A stretch of DNA of 7,403 bases from Legionella genomosp. 1 (lineage in GTDB: Bacteria; Pseudomonadota; Gammaproteobacteria; Legionellales; Legionellaceae): NCBI GenBank assembly GCA_945865355.1, contig CAMBDN010000126.1, positions 1 to 7,403 of the forward strand. Direction: 5' to 3'. A program made the translations under genes and the position numbers. The notes under the pieces are model-generated. The model was not told the origin of the DNA. It ran no database searches and saw only the letters and a list, made by a program, of their open reading frames with translations. Shown piece by piece: positions 1 to 6,181 of the stretch. Within the stretch, counting starts at the first letter, position 1. Every line of letters starts with the position of its first letter.

Positions 1-59
1 AAAGCGGTGGAGAGATCAACCCGATCTTTTAGAATTTTTACGTAACCTGTAGTTAAATA
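1..59. other. AT-rich window edge, no gene seen
   Basis: No coding frame of note. A short 5-bp stem (AGATC at 13-17, GATCT at 23-27) is followed by AT-rich DNA including TTTT at 27-30 and TTTTT at 35-39. This is terminator-like on the plus strand but too weak to call. The sequence does not resemble the missing 3' part of istA. Confidence 0.3.
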
Positions 60-125
60 TTATGTGCTCTTCTGCGAGTAAAAACCCAGTGTTGGTAGCG
101 GTTGTAGAGCTTGGGAGCACATAAT
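59..125. repeat. Perfect 11-bp inverted repeat at the transposase break point
   Basis: ATTATGTGCTC at 59-69 is the exact reverse complement of GAGCACATAAT at 115-125, with a 45-nt spacer. A further ATTATGT is read on the minus strand at about 136-142, giving three copies of this heptamer within 85 bp. This DNA lies immediately beyond the point where the transposase coding sequence stops matching its family. It may be the end of a second mobile element that interrupted the IS. No T-tract follows, so it is not an intrinsic terminator. Confidence 0.5.
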
Positions 126-827
126 TTTCGGCGCGACATAATCATTTCCTCTATAGACCGCACATGGTCTGGGTTCGAAACGATAATGAGCTGCGAAATC
201 CAATAGTATAGGGTTAAATCGTATAGCATCGCCTTGCCTATCAAGTACTGCGCTTTTGAGATTGTCGTAGAGTGCGACACGAGGGATCCCAGAAAAATAG
301 TTAAAAGCGAGCTCATGGCCACGTAGAAAATTTTCAGTGCGAGCATTTAAATAGAAATGCAAAAAAATTTTTCTCGAATAACTCAACACCATCACAAACG
401 CCATCAGTGGCCGTTTTGCATCACCTACGGTTATGTGCCCAAAATGCCCCCAATCTACTTGGCCTTGCTCCCCGGCTAAGGTTCTTAATCGAAGATAGGC
501 TTCAGCAGGTGTTTTAGGCCGATAGAATGAAATAAGCTGGCGAAAATGATCAGGCCCACCGGGGTATCCGCGCTCAACAACCATGCCATAAAGCCGGCTT
601 GCTGTGAGATTAGGGAAACGTTTTAATTGCTCAAGTATAAAGGATAAAAATGGGTCGATCATAGACTGCTCAACCAGGACTTTATTTTTATCCACACCCG
701 TTTCTGACAATACGCGCTTTACTGTGCTGTGGTGTACACCTAGTTGAGTCGCAATCGTCCCCACACGCCACTTTTCCACGTGGTGATAGCGTAAGATATT
801 TGCTTTTAGCTCATGAGATATCGTCAT
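60..827 (-). pseudogene. IS21-like IstA-type DDE transposase, C-terminally truncated
   Basis: This is the catalytic transposase of an IS21-like element, but only its first ~228 residues look genuine. Residues 1-45 form a helix-turn-helix for binding element ends (ATQLGVHHSTVKRVL). The rve/DDE core follows, with the first catalytic Asp at D125 (GQVDWGHFG) and the second at D188 (ALYDNLKSAV). Family members continue after HYRFEPRPCAVYRGN with an E-K-G-R-V-E-R-type segment that supplies the third acid and then ~150 more residues. Here the family sequence stops at N228 (about position 145) and is replaced by 27 unrelated residues before a TAA. The catalytic Glu is therefore missing and the protein should be inactive. 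The ATG start is well supported: AAGGAGGC lies a few bases upstream (831-838). It follows the cysteine-rich ORF by 25 nt, so the two were probably co-transcribed. No IstB ATPase is present in the window. The family call is strong. Inactivity is inferred. Confidence 0.85.
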
Positions 828-852
828 GATGCCTCCTTATATTAGTTAATGT

Positions 853-1287
853 TCAAGGTGCTTGAGGTATAGCTCGTAATCCAATTTGTTTTTGATGGCC
901 TCTTCGCCGTAAAAAGTAGTTGCGGAGCCAATAAGACACTGGTTTTTTACAAAAACAACAGATTGGAGGCGAGCCTAACTGTCTGTTTTCTGTCTTTTTA
1001 GGATTATTTTCAAACAATTGGATTGAAGCACGTTGGGGTGTCTGAGGTGAACCTAGATGCGTCACTATTTTGTTCTGGCGTTTTCGATAGCTAGCTTGAC
1101 GAGCGGCATGATGGCGTTTTCCACTGAAGGTAGCTTGGTAGCGAATGCCGGCCAATTTGAGTGATTTATATCGTGCTATTTTGCTGCAGACTTTGCTGCA
1201 ATAAATTTGTCCATGATCGCACTTGGAGCAGACCACAGTCTGTGCATGGCAGAACAGGCATTGATAGAGTCGAGACGTTGGTTCCAT
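853..1287 (-). CDS. Cysteine-rich zinc-binding passenger protein of the IS21-like element
   Basis: A small basic protein of 144 residues from the ATG at 1287. I prefer this start over the in-frame TTG at 1293 because AAAGGA at 1294-1299 is 6 nt from the ATG but abuts the TTG. Counting from the ATG, the N-terminus has paired cysteines CxxC at 10/13 and 20/23 and CxxxC at 30/34 (QCLFC, CSKCDHGQIYC, KVC), a likely zinc site. A basic stretch follows (SGKRHHAARQASYRKRQNK, about 55-73), then a linker, a second CCFC at 110-113, and an Arg-rich tail. Proteins of this pattern (CxxCDRGQxYC, HAARQxxYRxRQxKVTHxGS) are familiar to me as uncharacterised ORFs encoded just ahead of IS21-like transposases in proteobacteria. 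Their role is not known; nucleic-acid binding or control of transposition is a guess. The frame is intact, so unlike its partner transposase it could still be made. Confidence 0.7.
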   Translation of the reverse strand: MEPTSRLYQCLFCHAQTVVCSKCDHGQIYCSKVCSKIARYKSLKLAGIRYQATFSGKRHHAARQASYRKRQNKIVTHLGSPQTPQRASIQLFENNPKKTENRQLGSPPICCFCKKPVSYWLRNYFLRRRGHQKQIGLRAIPQAP

Positions 1288-1293
1288 AAGCAA

Positions 1294-1546
1294 TCCTTTG
1301 CCAATGAAACCGGAAATTTATGAGATCTAGTGTTATGCTTTAGATCAAGGGACTGGGTGCTTTGGTATCGTGGAGACCGTGAAATCACTATCGATACCAA
1401 GGTGGTTTCATTAGTCCCTTAATTTTAGATTGTTTTATTGGAATGTGCTTAATTAGAATACACTTGGTTTCATTTTGATTGTTTTTGGGTGTGATGGGGA
1501 ATCGAGATCTACTGGCCGCCTGCGCCATTTACTCGCGGGTTATTAG
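1294..1546. other. Non-coding leader and end region of the IS-like element
   Basis: No credible gene. It contains AAAGGA (ribosome binding site for the minus-strand ORF, 1294-1299), the nested palindrome at 1347-1420, and GGTTTCATT at 1404-1412 and 1466-1474 with an inverted copy at 1303-1311. IS21-family elements carry repeated transposase-binding sites near their ends, which these might represent, but the motif is short. I see no convincing minus-strand promoter. Confidence 0.4.
1347..1420. repeat. Nested palindrome upstream of the IS passenger ORF
   Basis: The outer arms AAGGGACT (1347-1354) and AGTCCCTT (1413-1420) are exact reverse complements. Inside them TTGGTATCG (1362-1370) pairs exactly with CGATACCAA (1392-1400), leaving a 21-nt loop. 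The arms are separated by 7 and 12 unpaired bases. Together they could form a two-tier hairpin or cruciform about 74 bp long, some 60 bp ahead of the cysteine-rich ORF. It may be a transposase-binding or regulatory region of the element. The function is inferred from position only. Confidence 0.55.
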
Positions 1547-1654
1547 CCCTGTCTACATAGCTTTTGGGACAGCCTCTATTTCTGGTTTAAAAACAAATTC
1601 ACTGCATATGCGCATAGTGCGCTGCTAGTATTTGATAAAGATGATCAAGATACA
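1494..1654 (+). pseudogene. Possible decayed 5' end of the papain-like gene
   Basis: Two overlapping open stretches precede the ATG at 1655. The frame of that gene is open from 1547 and encodes FWDSLYFWFKNKF followed by YAHSALLVFDKDD. A different frame runs from an ATG at 1494 to a TAG at 1626 (GNRDLLAACAIYSRVISPVY...). The two would join as one protein if a base had been lost in the T-run at 1562-1565. That repair is speculative, because the IS end could equally supply the first part. Confidence 0.3.
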
Positions 1655-2254
1655 ATGCATTACTCTCACGTTGTAGATTTATATCAACATAATAAAGTAG
1701 AGTTGCATCATCTTCTCTATTCAGATATTTATCGAATTAAATCAAAGCATTTTACAAACGGTGAACAAAATCCTGATAAAGAAAAAAGTGCAATTGCAGA
1801 ATATAGTACTATTCACGAAAATCTTTACGCACTGACTAAAGAAGAGGCCGCGAAAAATGAGGCTGTCAATGGCAGACAACAAGTTCGTCTGGAAAATAAT
1901 ACGTTACGAAAAATCGCCGCGGGTTTAGTTAATATGCTGTACAAAATTTTCCCATTTATTGGCCGCTGGATAGCCAAAGATACGAACCCCGATGAGGCCA
2001 TTCGTACTGTATTAACTGCCCCTCCTAGCAAAAAAGAGAACAAAGCTCCGGAACCTACAAAAATATTCTGTTCTGAGTTTGTAGAAAATTCATTGATTAT
2101 AGCCGCCTCGCAATCTCCTGCGCTATTCGAGGCATGGAACATACACCGACGTTCTCGTTATATTCCGCCAGAAGCATTAGTAGATCATTTGAAGCAAGCG
2201 GATTTAGCAGAAGAAGTTGTACCTGAAATACCATTAATCCGTATGTTCAAGTAA
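1655..2254 (+). CDS. Hypothetical protein, probable 5'-truncated permuted papain-like (YiiX/C92-type) hydrolase
   Basis: A 199-residue protein with no signal peptide. The recognisable part is near the C-terminus: KIFCSEFVENSLI (C139) followed by RRSRYIPPEALVDHL (168-179). This resembles the CSELV-type nucleophile helix and following segment of permuted NlpC/P60 (YiiX/YaeF, C92) cysteine hydrolases. In that fold the catalytic His precedes the Cys, near the N-terminus after the first strand. The frame stays open for 36 codons upstream of this ATG (from 1547) and encodes YAHSALLVFDKDD, which fits the His-bearing strand, so the protein as called probably lacks its His. There is no good Shine-Dalgarno at 1655 and no ATG, GTG or TTG in the extension. 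The middle (about 65-135) is charged with a short hydrophobic patch (LVNMLYKIFPFIG). It stands alone, flanked by an IS remnant and followed by a terminator. Such folds occur in lipid and peptide hydrolases and in some secreted effectors; I do not assign a substrate. It may be a pseudogene. Confidence 0.5.
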   Translation: MHYSHVVDLYQHNKVELHHLLYSDIYRIKSKHFTNGEQNPDKEKSAIAEYSTIHENLYALTKEEAAKNEAVNGRQQVRLENNTLRKIAAGLVNMLYKIFPFIGRWIAKDTNPDEAIRTVLTAPPSKKENKAPEPTKIFCSEFVENSLIIAASQSPALFEAWNIHRRSRYIPPEALVDHLKQADLAEEVVPEIPLIRMFK

Positions 2255-2291
2255 TACATCAACTTAAACATCCGTGTCATCCTCCGCTTTC

Positions 2292-2327
2292 GCCTGTCTC
2301 TTGCTCACATCTTAGAGACAGGCTTTT
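2292..2327 (+). terminator. Intrinsic terminator after the papain-like gene
   Basis: GCCTGTCTCT (2292-2301) pairs perfectly with AGAGACAGGC (2314-2323) around a 12-nt loop and is followed directly by TTTT. It sits 37 nt after the stop codon of the hypothetical plus-strand gene and well before mrcA, so it should separate their transcription. Confidence 0.75.
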
Positions 2328-2342
2328 GCGCAGGAACTGTAG

Positions 2343-2362
2343 GTTGGTGCCAACGGCCCAAC
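2343..2362. repeat. GTTGG...CCAAC short palindromic motif
   Basis: GTTGG (2343-2347) can pair with CCAAC at 2350-2354 or at 2358-2362. The context TGTAGGTTGG...GCCCAACG resembles the dispersed GTAGGTTGGG...CCCAACG palindromes found between genes in many gammaproteobacteria. A degenerate copy is possible. This rests on resemblance alone. Confidence 0.3.
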
Positions 2363-2424
2363 GCGGTCTACCATCGAACCTTGATTCCGTAGTAAACCGG
2401 TTAATTATGACAATTTGTTTGCAA

Positions 2425-2462
2425 TCAACAAAATATGATTGTTTATAGGTCAACAAAGTATG
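2425..2462. repeat. 13-bp direct repeat upstream of mrcA
   Basis: TCAACAAAATATG (2425-2437) and TCAACAAAGTATG (2450-2462) differ at one base and start 25 bp apart, about 140-170 bp ahead of the mrcA start. They could be tandem binding sites for a regulator or a small duplication. Nothing in the sequence decides between these. Confidence 0.4.
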
Positions 2463-2510
2463 CCCAATTAGTTCTATCTATCAGCTATTTGTCTCATAAA
2501 CAATAAATAA

Positions 2511-2558
2511 TTAAGTTACTGCGGAATGTGGGATATAATAGGAAAATTGCGATATAAT
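2511..2558 (+). promoter_or_regulatory. Candidate mrcA promoter region with two GATATAAT boxes
   Basis: GATATAAT occurs twice, with consensus -10 hexamers TATAAT at 2534-2539 and 2553-2558. The first has a weak -35 (TTAAGT, 2511-2516) at 17-bp spacing. The second has no clear -35. Either would give a leader of a few dozen bases before the ATG at 2598. AT-rich DNA yields such boxes by chance, so this is tentative. Confidence 0.4.
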
Positions 2559-2597
2559 TGAATGCTATTGTATTTATTGATGTGACATTAATTAACC

Positions 2598-4970
2598 ATG
2601 AAAAAAACCGGGTATTTTTGGCGTAATGGTCTATGGGCTCTAGTGAGTTTATTTTTCCTATTTATGGTATGCGCAGGCGTACTTTATCTATACCTAGCAA
2701 GCCAGTTACCGAATGTAGATTCATTGAAAACCGTTCAACTACAAGTTCCATTAAGAATTTACAGCCAAGAAGGGTTGTTAATTCAGGAATATGGCGAAAA
2801 AAGACGTATCCCTCTGACTTATGAAGAAATACCACCTACATTGATCCATGCGCTTGTCGCAACCGAAGACCAGCGGTTTTTTGATCATTCTGGTGTAGAC
2901 GTATTAGGTTTAGCGCGAGCAACCGTTCGTATGATTCAAACGGGCACCAAATCACAAGGTGGAAGTACGATTACCATGCAAGTTGCACGCAATTTTTTCT
3001 TGAATCGGAAAAAAACGTTTTTGCGTAAATTTAATGAAATCATGCTAGCCATTAAAATTGACCGCGAATTAAGCAAAGAAAAAATTCTTGAGTTGTATTT
3101 AAATAAAATTTATATGGGTAATCGCGCTTATGGCGTAGGGGCTGCCGCTAAAGTCTATTATGGTAAGACAATAAAAGAATTAGATCTCGCCCAATTGGCC
3201 ATGATCGCAGGATTACCTCAAGCACCGTCAACACAAAACCCAATTGCCAACCCCCTCGCCGCTAAAAAGCGTCGCGATCATGTGTTAGAACGCCTACTTG
3301 AAGAAAAATACATCACTGAAAAGCAGTATCAAGAGGCAGTAAGAGAGCCCATTACTGCTAAATACTATGGTAGCAATATTGATGTTAACGCAACTTACGT
3401 CGCAGAAATGATTCGCCAATCACTCTTTGATCATTTTGGGGCAGATGCATACACCAAGGGTTACAAAGTTTATACAACAATTAAAGCGCCGTTACAAAGA
3501 GCTGCAAACCAAGCCGTTGAAGATAATTTGCTAGCCTATGATCGTCGTCATGGCTATCGAGGACCTGTTGCTAACCTGGGGGACGTTGATACCAGTTCAA
3601 CGGATGCGCTGCATAAGCTGTTGAACGAATACCCTGTGGTCGACGATATAGAACCCGCTATCATTCTAACCGTGGCAGAACAAGAAGCAACCGCTGCAAC
3701 CCGTGATGGACAAATTTTCACCCTACCTTGGCAAGGTTTGTCTTGGGCACGCCCGGCGCTTAGAAGAGGGTGGATGGGCAAAGCCCCTACACTTGCAAAA
3801 CAAATTGTCAAAGTAGGTGATGTTGTTTATGTGCGCTACTACAATGACCATTGGCAATTGTCACAAATACCTCAGGTCGAAGCAGCACTGGTTGCATTAA
3901 ACCCTGAAAATGGCGCTATTGAAGCATTATTGGGTGGCCTAAACTATCAGAAAAGTAAATTTAACCGCGCCACACAATCTAGCCGTCAACCGGGATCAAG
4001 TTTTAAACCCTTTATCTATGCAGCTGCATTGAACAAAGGTTACACATTAGCCACGTTAATTAATGATGCTCCCATCGTCGTTGATGATAGAGGTCAAGGG
4101 AGCCTGTGGCGTCCGCATAACGACAAACTTAAATTTAACGGCCCAACGCGCTTAAAAGAGGCGCTAGTAAAATCGCTAAATATGGTATCTATTCGCGTTC
4201 TTGACGATGTAGGAATTGATTACGCGGTAGAGTTTGTTAGCCACTTTGGTTTTCAAAAAAAGAACTTACCCCACACGTTATCATTAGCGCTCGGCAGTTT
4301 ATCAGTGAGCCCTATGGATCTTGCCGCAGCCTACGCTGTTTTTGCTAATGGTGGCTATAAAATAGAACCTTTTATCATAGATCGTATCACTGATAATGAG
4401 GGTAAGGTCCTATTGCAAGCAAAACCTGCTTACGTTTGTAACCCATGCTCAGATAAAAAGAGAGACCCTGATGTGATTGCACCACGCGTTATTCCAGAGG
4501 ATGTCGCCTTTCTCATGCATACCGCATTGATGGACGTTGTGCAGCACGGAACGGCACATGCAGCCACCGTACTAAATCGCAAAGATATTGCCGGTAAAAC
4601 AGGCACAACAAACGAGCAAGTTGATGCATGGTTTTCAGGATATAATCCTAATTTAGTGGTCACCACGTGGGTCGGTTTTGACACCCCTCAACCCATACAC
4701 GAGTACGCCGCCCAACTGGCACTACCGCTGTGGATTGATTTTATGAAGATTGCACTAAAAGGCAAGCCTGAAGTAGAAATGAAACAGCCTGAAAATATAG
4801 TCGCCGTGCGCATTGACCCAGCCAGCGGGCTCCTCGCCAATGCAAATCTACAAAACGCTATTATCGAGTATTTTCGTAAACAGGAAATACCAAGTACCGA
4901 AGAAACCGACTCATCAGCGACCAGTCCGGAAATGATTCAAGAACCGGAAAATCAAGAGCATTTATTTTAA
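2598..4970 (+). CDS. mrcA: Penicillin-binding protein 1A (bifunctional peptidoglycan glycosyltransferase/transpeptidase)
   Basis: A class A PBP that polymerises lipid II into glycan strands and cross-links their peptides in the periplasm, anchored in the inner membrane. At 790 residues it is slightly short of typical gammaproteobacterial PBP1A (~800-850) and is complete. A short basic N-terminus precedes one membrane segment (about 11-35). The GT51 domain carries all its motifs: EDQRFFDHSG (E90 catalytic), GGSTITMQVARN (121-132), RKFNEIMLA (E147 second Glu), KILELYLNKIYMG (162-174) and AGLPQAPS. An OB-type insertion lies at about 320-425. The transpeptidase domain has SSFK (nucleophile S467), SLN (526-528) and KTGT (667-670). 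CNPC (614-617) matches the CxxC often seen before KTGT in gammaproteobacterial PBP1A. The tail (about 765-790) is acidic and variable, as usual. The ATG fits the topology, but no clear Shine-Dalgarno precedes it. It appears monocistronic and converges on ald. The symbol ponA is also used. Confidence 0.96.
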   Translation: MKKTGYFWRNGLWALVSLFFLFMVCAGVLYLYLASQLPNVDSLKTVQLQVPLRIYSQEGLLIQEYGEKRRIPLTYEEIPPTLIHALVATEDQRFFDHSGVDVLGLARATVRMIQTGTKSQGGSTITMQVARNFFLNRKKTFLRKFNEIMLAIKIDRELSKEKILELYLNKIYMGNRAYGVGAAAKVYYGKTIKELDLAQLAMIAGLPQAPSTQNPIANPLAAKKRRDHVLERLLEEKYITEKQYQEAVREPITAKYYGSNIDVNATYVAEMIRQSLFDHFGADAYTKGYKVYTTIKAPLQRAANQAVEDNLLAYDRRHGYRGPVANLGDVDTSSTDALHKLLNEYPVVDDIEPAIILTVAEQEATAATRDGQIFTLPWQGLSWARPALRRGWMGKAPTLAKQIVKVGDVVYVRYYNDHWQLSQIPQVEAALVALNPENGAIEALLGGLNYQKSKFNRATQSSRQPGSSFKPFIYAAALNKGYTLATLINDAPIVVDDRGQGSLWRPHNDKLKFNGPTRLKEALVKSLNMVSIRVLDDVGIDYAVEFVSHFGFQKKNLPHTLSLALGSLSVSPMDLAAAYAVFANGGYKIEPFIIDRITDNEGKVLLQAKPAYVCNPCSDKKRDPDVIAPRVIPEDVAFLMHTALMDVVQHGTAHAATVLNRKDIAGKTGTTNEQVDAWFSGYNPNLVVTTWVGFDTPQPIHEYAAQLALPLWIDFMKIALKGKPEVEMKQPENIVAVRIDPASGLLANANLQNAIIEYFRKQEIPSTEETDSSATSPEMIQEPENQEHLF

Positions 4971-4987
4971 GTACATCTACCGATAAT

Positions 4988-5062
4988 TAGGGGCGGTTGA
5001 CCATTCAGATCTCGTCGCAGCGGGACGCAGGACTTGAAAAAATGAATGGTCAACACGCCCTA
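4988..5062. repeat. Long imperfect palindrome in the mrcA-ald convergent spacer
   Basis: GTTGACCATTCA (4996-5007) is the exact reverse complement of TGAATGGTCAAC (5043-5054). The flanks TAGGGGCG (4988-4995) and CGCCCTA (5056-5062) extend the pairing imperfectly, giving arms of about 20 bp around a 35-nt spacer. It fills nearly all of the 92 nt between two convergent stop codons, so a shared transcription end or mRNA 3' stabiliser is likely. Neither strand has a T-tract after the stem, so it is not a classical intrinsic terminator and may be a REP-like or MITE-like repeat. Confidence 0.65.
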
Positions 5063-6181
5063 CTAACTAGCCAGTGCGTCAGTAGCGGCGATGTAGTCAT
5101 AACCCAGATCTCTAGCTACGGCCTCATAAGTAATCATGCCTTTATGCACATTTAAACCGTTCTGCAAATGACCATCGCTCAACAAGGCTAGTTTAATCCC
5201 TTTGGTGACCAAACTTAAAATAAAAGGCAACGTAGCGTTATTTAATGCAAAAGTTGAGGTCTTTGGTACCGCTCCTGGCATGTTAGTCACACAGTAATGG
5301 ACGACACCATCGCTCAGATAAGTTGGCTCTTGATGTGTCGTTGGTCGGCTTGTTTCAAAACAGCCCCCTTGATCAATGGCAACATCAACCACAACTGAAC
5401 CTGGTTTCATTGCTTTGAGCATTGAGCGAGTAACCAATACCGGGGCCGCCGCTCCTGGAACCAAAACCGCTCCAATAATTAAATCAGCTGACGCCACGTA
5501 GTGCTCTAACGATTCAGACGTTGCATAAATCGTATTTAATTTAGAGCCAAATTGAAAGTCAAGCTCACGTAAACGCGACAGTGATTTATCAAGCACGGTA
5601 ACACGCGCCTCCATCCCCATCGCTATCCGTGCCGCATTAGTACCCACCACACCGCCACCAATGACTAGAACATTTGCGGGAGAAACACCTGGCACCCCAC
5701 TTAACAATACACCACTTCCACCTTGCGCCATTTCCAGACAATGTGCCCCCGCTTGAATTGACATCCGACCTGCAACTTGAGACATCGGCGTCAACAAGGG
5801 TAACCCTCCATCATTTTGGGTGACTGTTTCATAGGCAATAGCAGTTACTCCCGATTCTTTAAGAAGACGCGTTTGTTGAGGGTCAGGTGCTAGATGCAGA
5901 TATGCAAACAATGTTTGCCCCTTACGCAAACGGCGACACTCTAATGGTTGGGGCTCTTTTACCTTAACGATCAATTCAGCACGGTCAAAAACATCGTCTG
6001 CAGTATCAACAACCTCAGCACCAGCAGCCCGGTACTGATCGTCAGTAATGCCAATGCCCATTCCTGCGTTTTTTTCGATCAATACAACACCACCCACTCG
6101 GATAACCTCTCGCACACTCGCAGGAACAAGACCAACACGATTTTCCTGTTGCTTAATTTCTTTTGGGACGCCAACTATCAT
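5063..6181 (-). CDS. ald: Alanine dehydrogenase
   Basis: Catalyses reversible NAD-dependent oxidative deamination of L-alanine to pyruvate, ammonium and NADH in the cytoplasm, allowing alanine to serve as a carbon and nitrogen source. The 372 residues match the usual family length. The N-terminus MIVGVPKEIKQQENRVGLVP is characteristic. Substrate and catalytic residues fall at the same numbers as in the Mycobacterium tuberculosis enzyme: R15, K75 (VKVKEP), H96 (YLHLAPD) and D270 (DVAIDQGG). The NAD-binding Rossmann motif GGGVVG (175-180) is followed by the adenosine-binding Asp in VTVLD (D198). The alternative, the NAD(P) transhydrogenase alpha subunit, is ruled out by length and by the ald-type C-terminal half (VTNMPGAVPKTSTFALNNAT). 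GAGGAG 9 nt before the ATG is a good ribosome binding site. It lies 74 nt after etfA on the same strand with no terminator seen between them, so it may be the last gene of an etfBA-ald unit. Confidence 0.96.
   Translation of the reverse strand: MIVGVPKEIKQQENRVGLVPASVREVIRVGGVVLIEKNAGMGIGITDDQYRAAGAEVVDTADDVFDRAELIVKVKEPQPLECRRLRKGQTLFAYLHLAPDPQQTRLLKESGVTAIAYETVTQNDGGLPLLTPMSQVAGRMSIQAGAHCLEMAQGGSGVLLSGVPGVSPANVLVIGGGVVGTNAARIAMGMEARVTVLDKSLSRLRELDFQFGSKLNTIYATSESLEHYVASADLIIGAVLVPGAAAPVLVTRSMLKAMKPGSVVVDVAIDQGGCFETSRPTTHQEPTYLSDGVVHYCVTNMPGAVPKTSTFALNNATLPFILSLVTKGIKLALLSDGHLQNGLNVHKGMITYEAVARDLGYDYIAATDALAS

Larger units (their letters stand above)
143..1540 (-). mobile_element. IS21-like insertion sequence remnant (approximate limits)
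   Basis: The element comprises the cysteine-rich ORF and the IstA-like transposase, both on the minus strand and 25 nt apart. The left limit is placed where the transposase protein loses family resemblance (about 145). This is a break point, not a true end, because the transposase C-terminus and any istB are missing. The right limit is uncertain. It lies between the last repeat near 1474 and about 1547, where an unrelated reading frame opens. I could not identify a terminal inverted-repeat pair or a target-site duplication, as expected if one end has been deleted. Confidence 0.6.
2255..2597. other. 343-bp non-coding region ahead of mrcA
   Basis: No gene is supported here. In order it holds the terminator of the preceding gene (2292-2327), a GTTGG/CCAAC palindrome, a 13-bp direct repeat and two possible -10 boxes. 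Many gammaproteobacteria have the divergent pilM operon beginning in this position; no trace of it is visible. Confidence 0.5.

Noticed and set aside
53..346. 97-residue minus-strand open frame
   Set aside because: It overlaps the istA frame out of phase, has no family resemblance, and reads as a shadow of the transposase coding sequence.
1176..1400. 74-residue minus-strand open frame over the passenger ORF start
   Set aside because: It overlaps the Cys-rich ORF and the nested palindrome in another frame, and its composition looks non-coding.
1825..2142. 105-residue minus-strand open frame
   Set aside because: It is antisense to the plus-strand hypothetical gene, which has the family-like FCSEFV motif and its own terminator.
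2370..2400. tRNA fragment suggested by GGTTCGA read on the minus strand
   Set aside because: Only the T-loop-like heptamer is present. No acceptor, D or anticodon arms can be drawn.
4988..5062. Bidirectional intrinsic terminator
   Set aside because: The stem is good, but neither strand shows a run of T after it, so I recorded it as a palindromic repeat instead.
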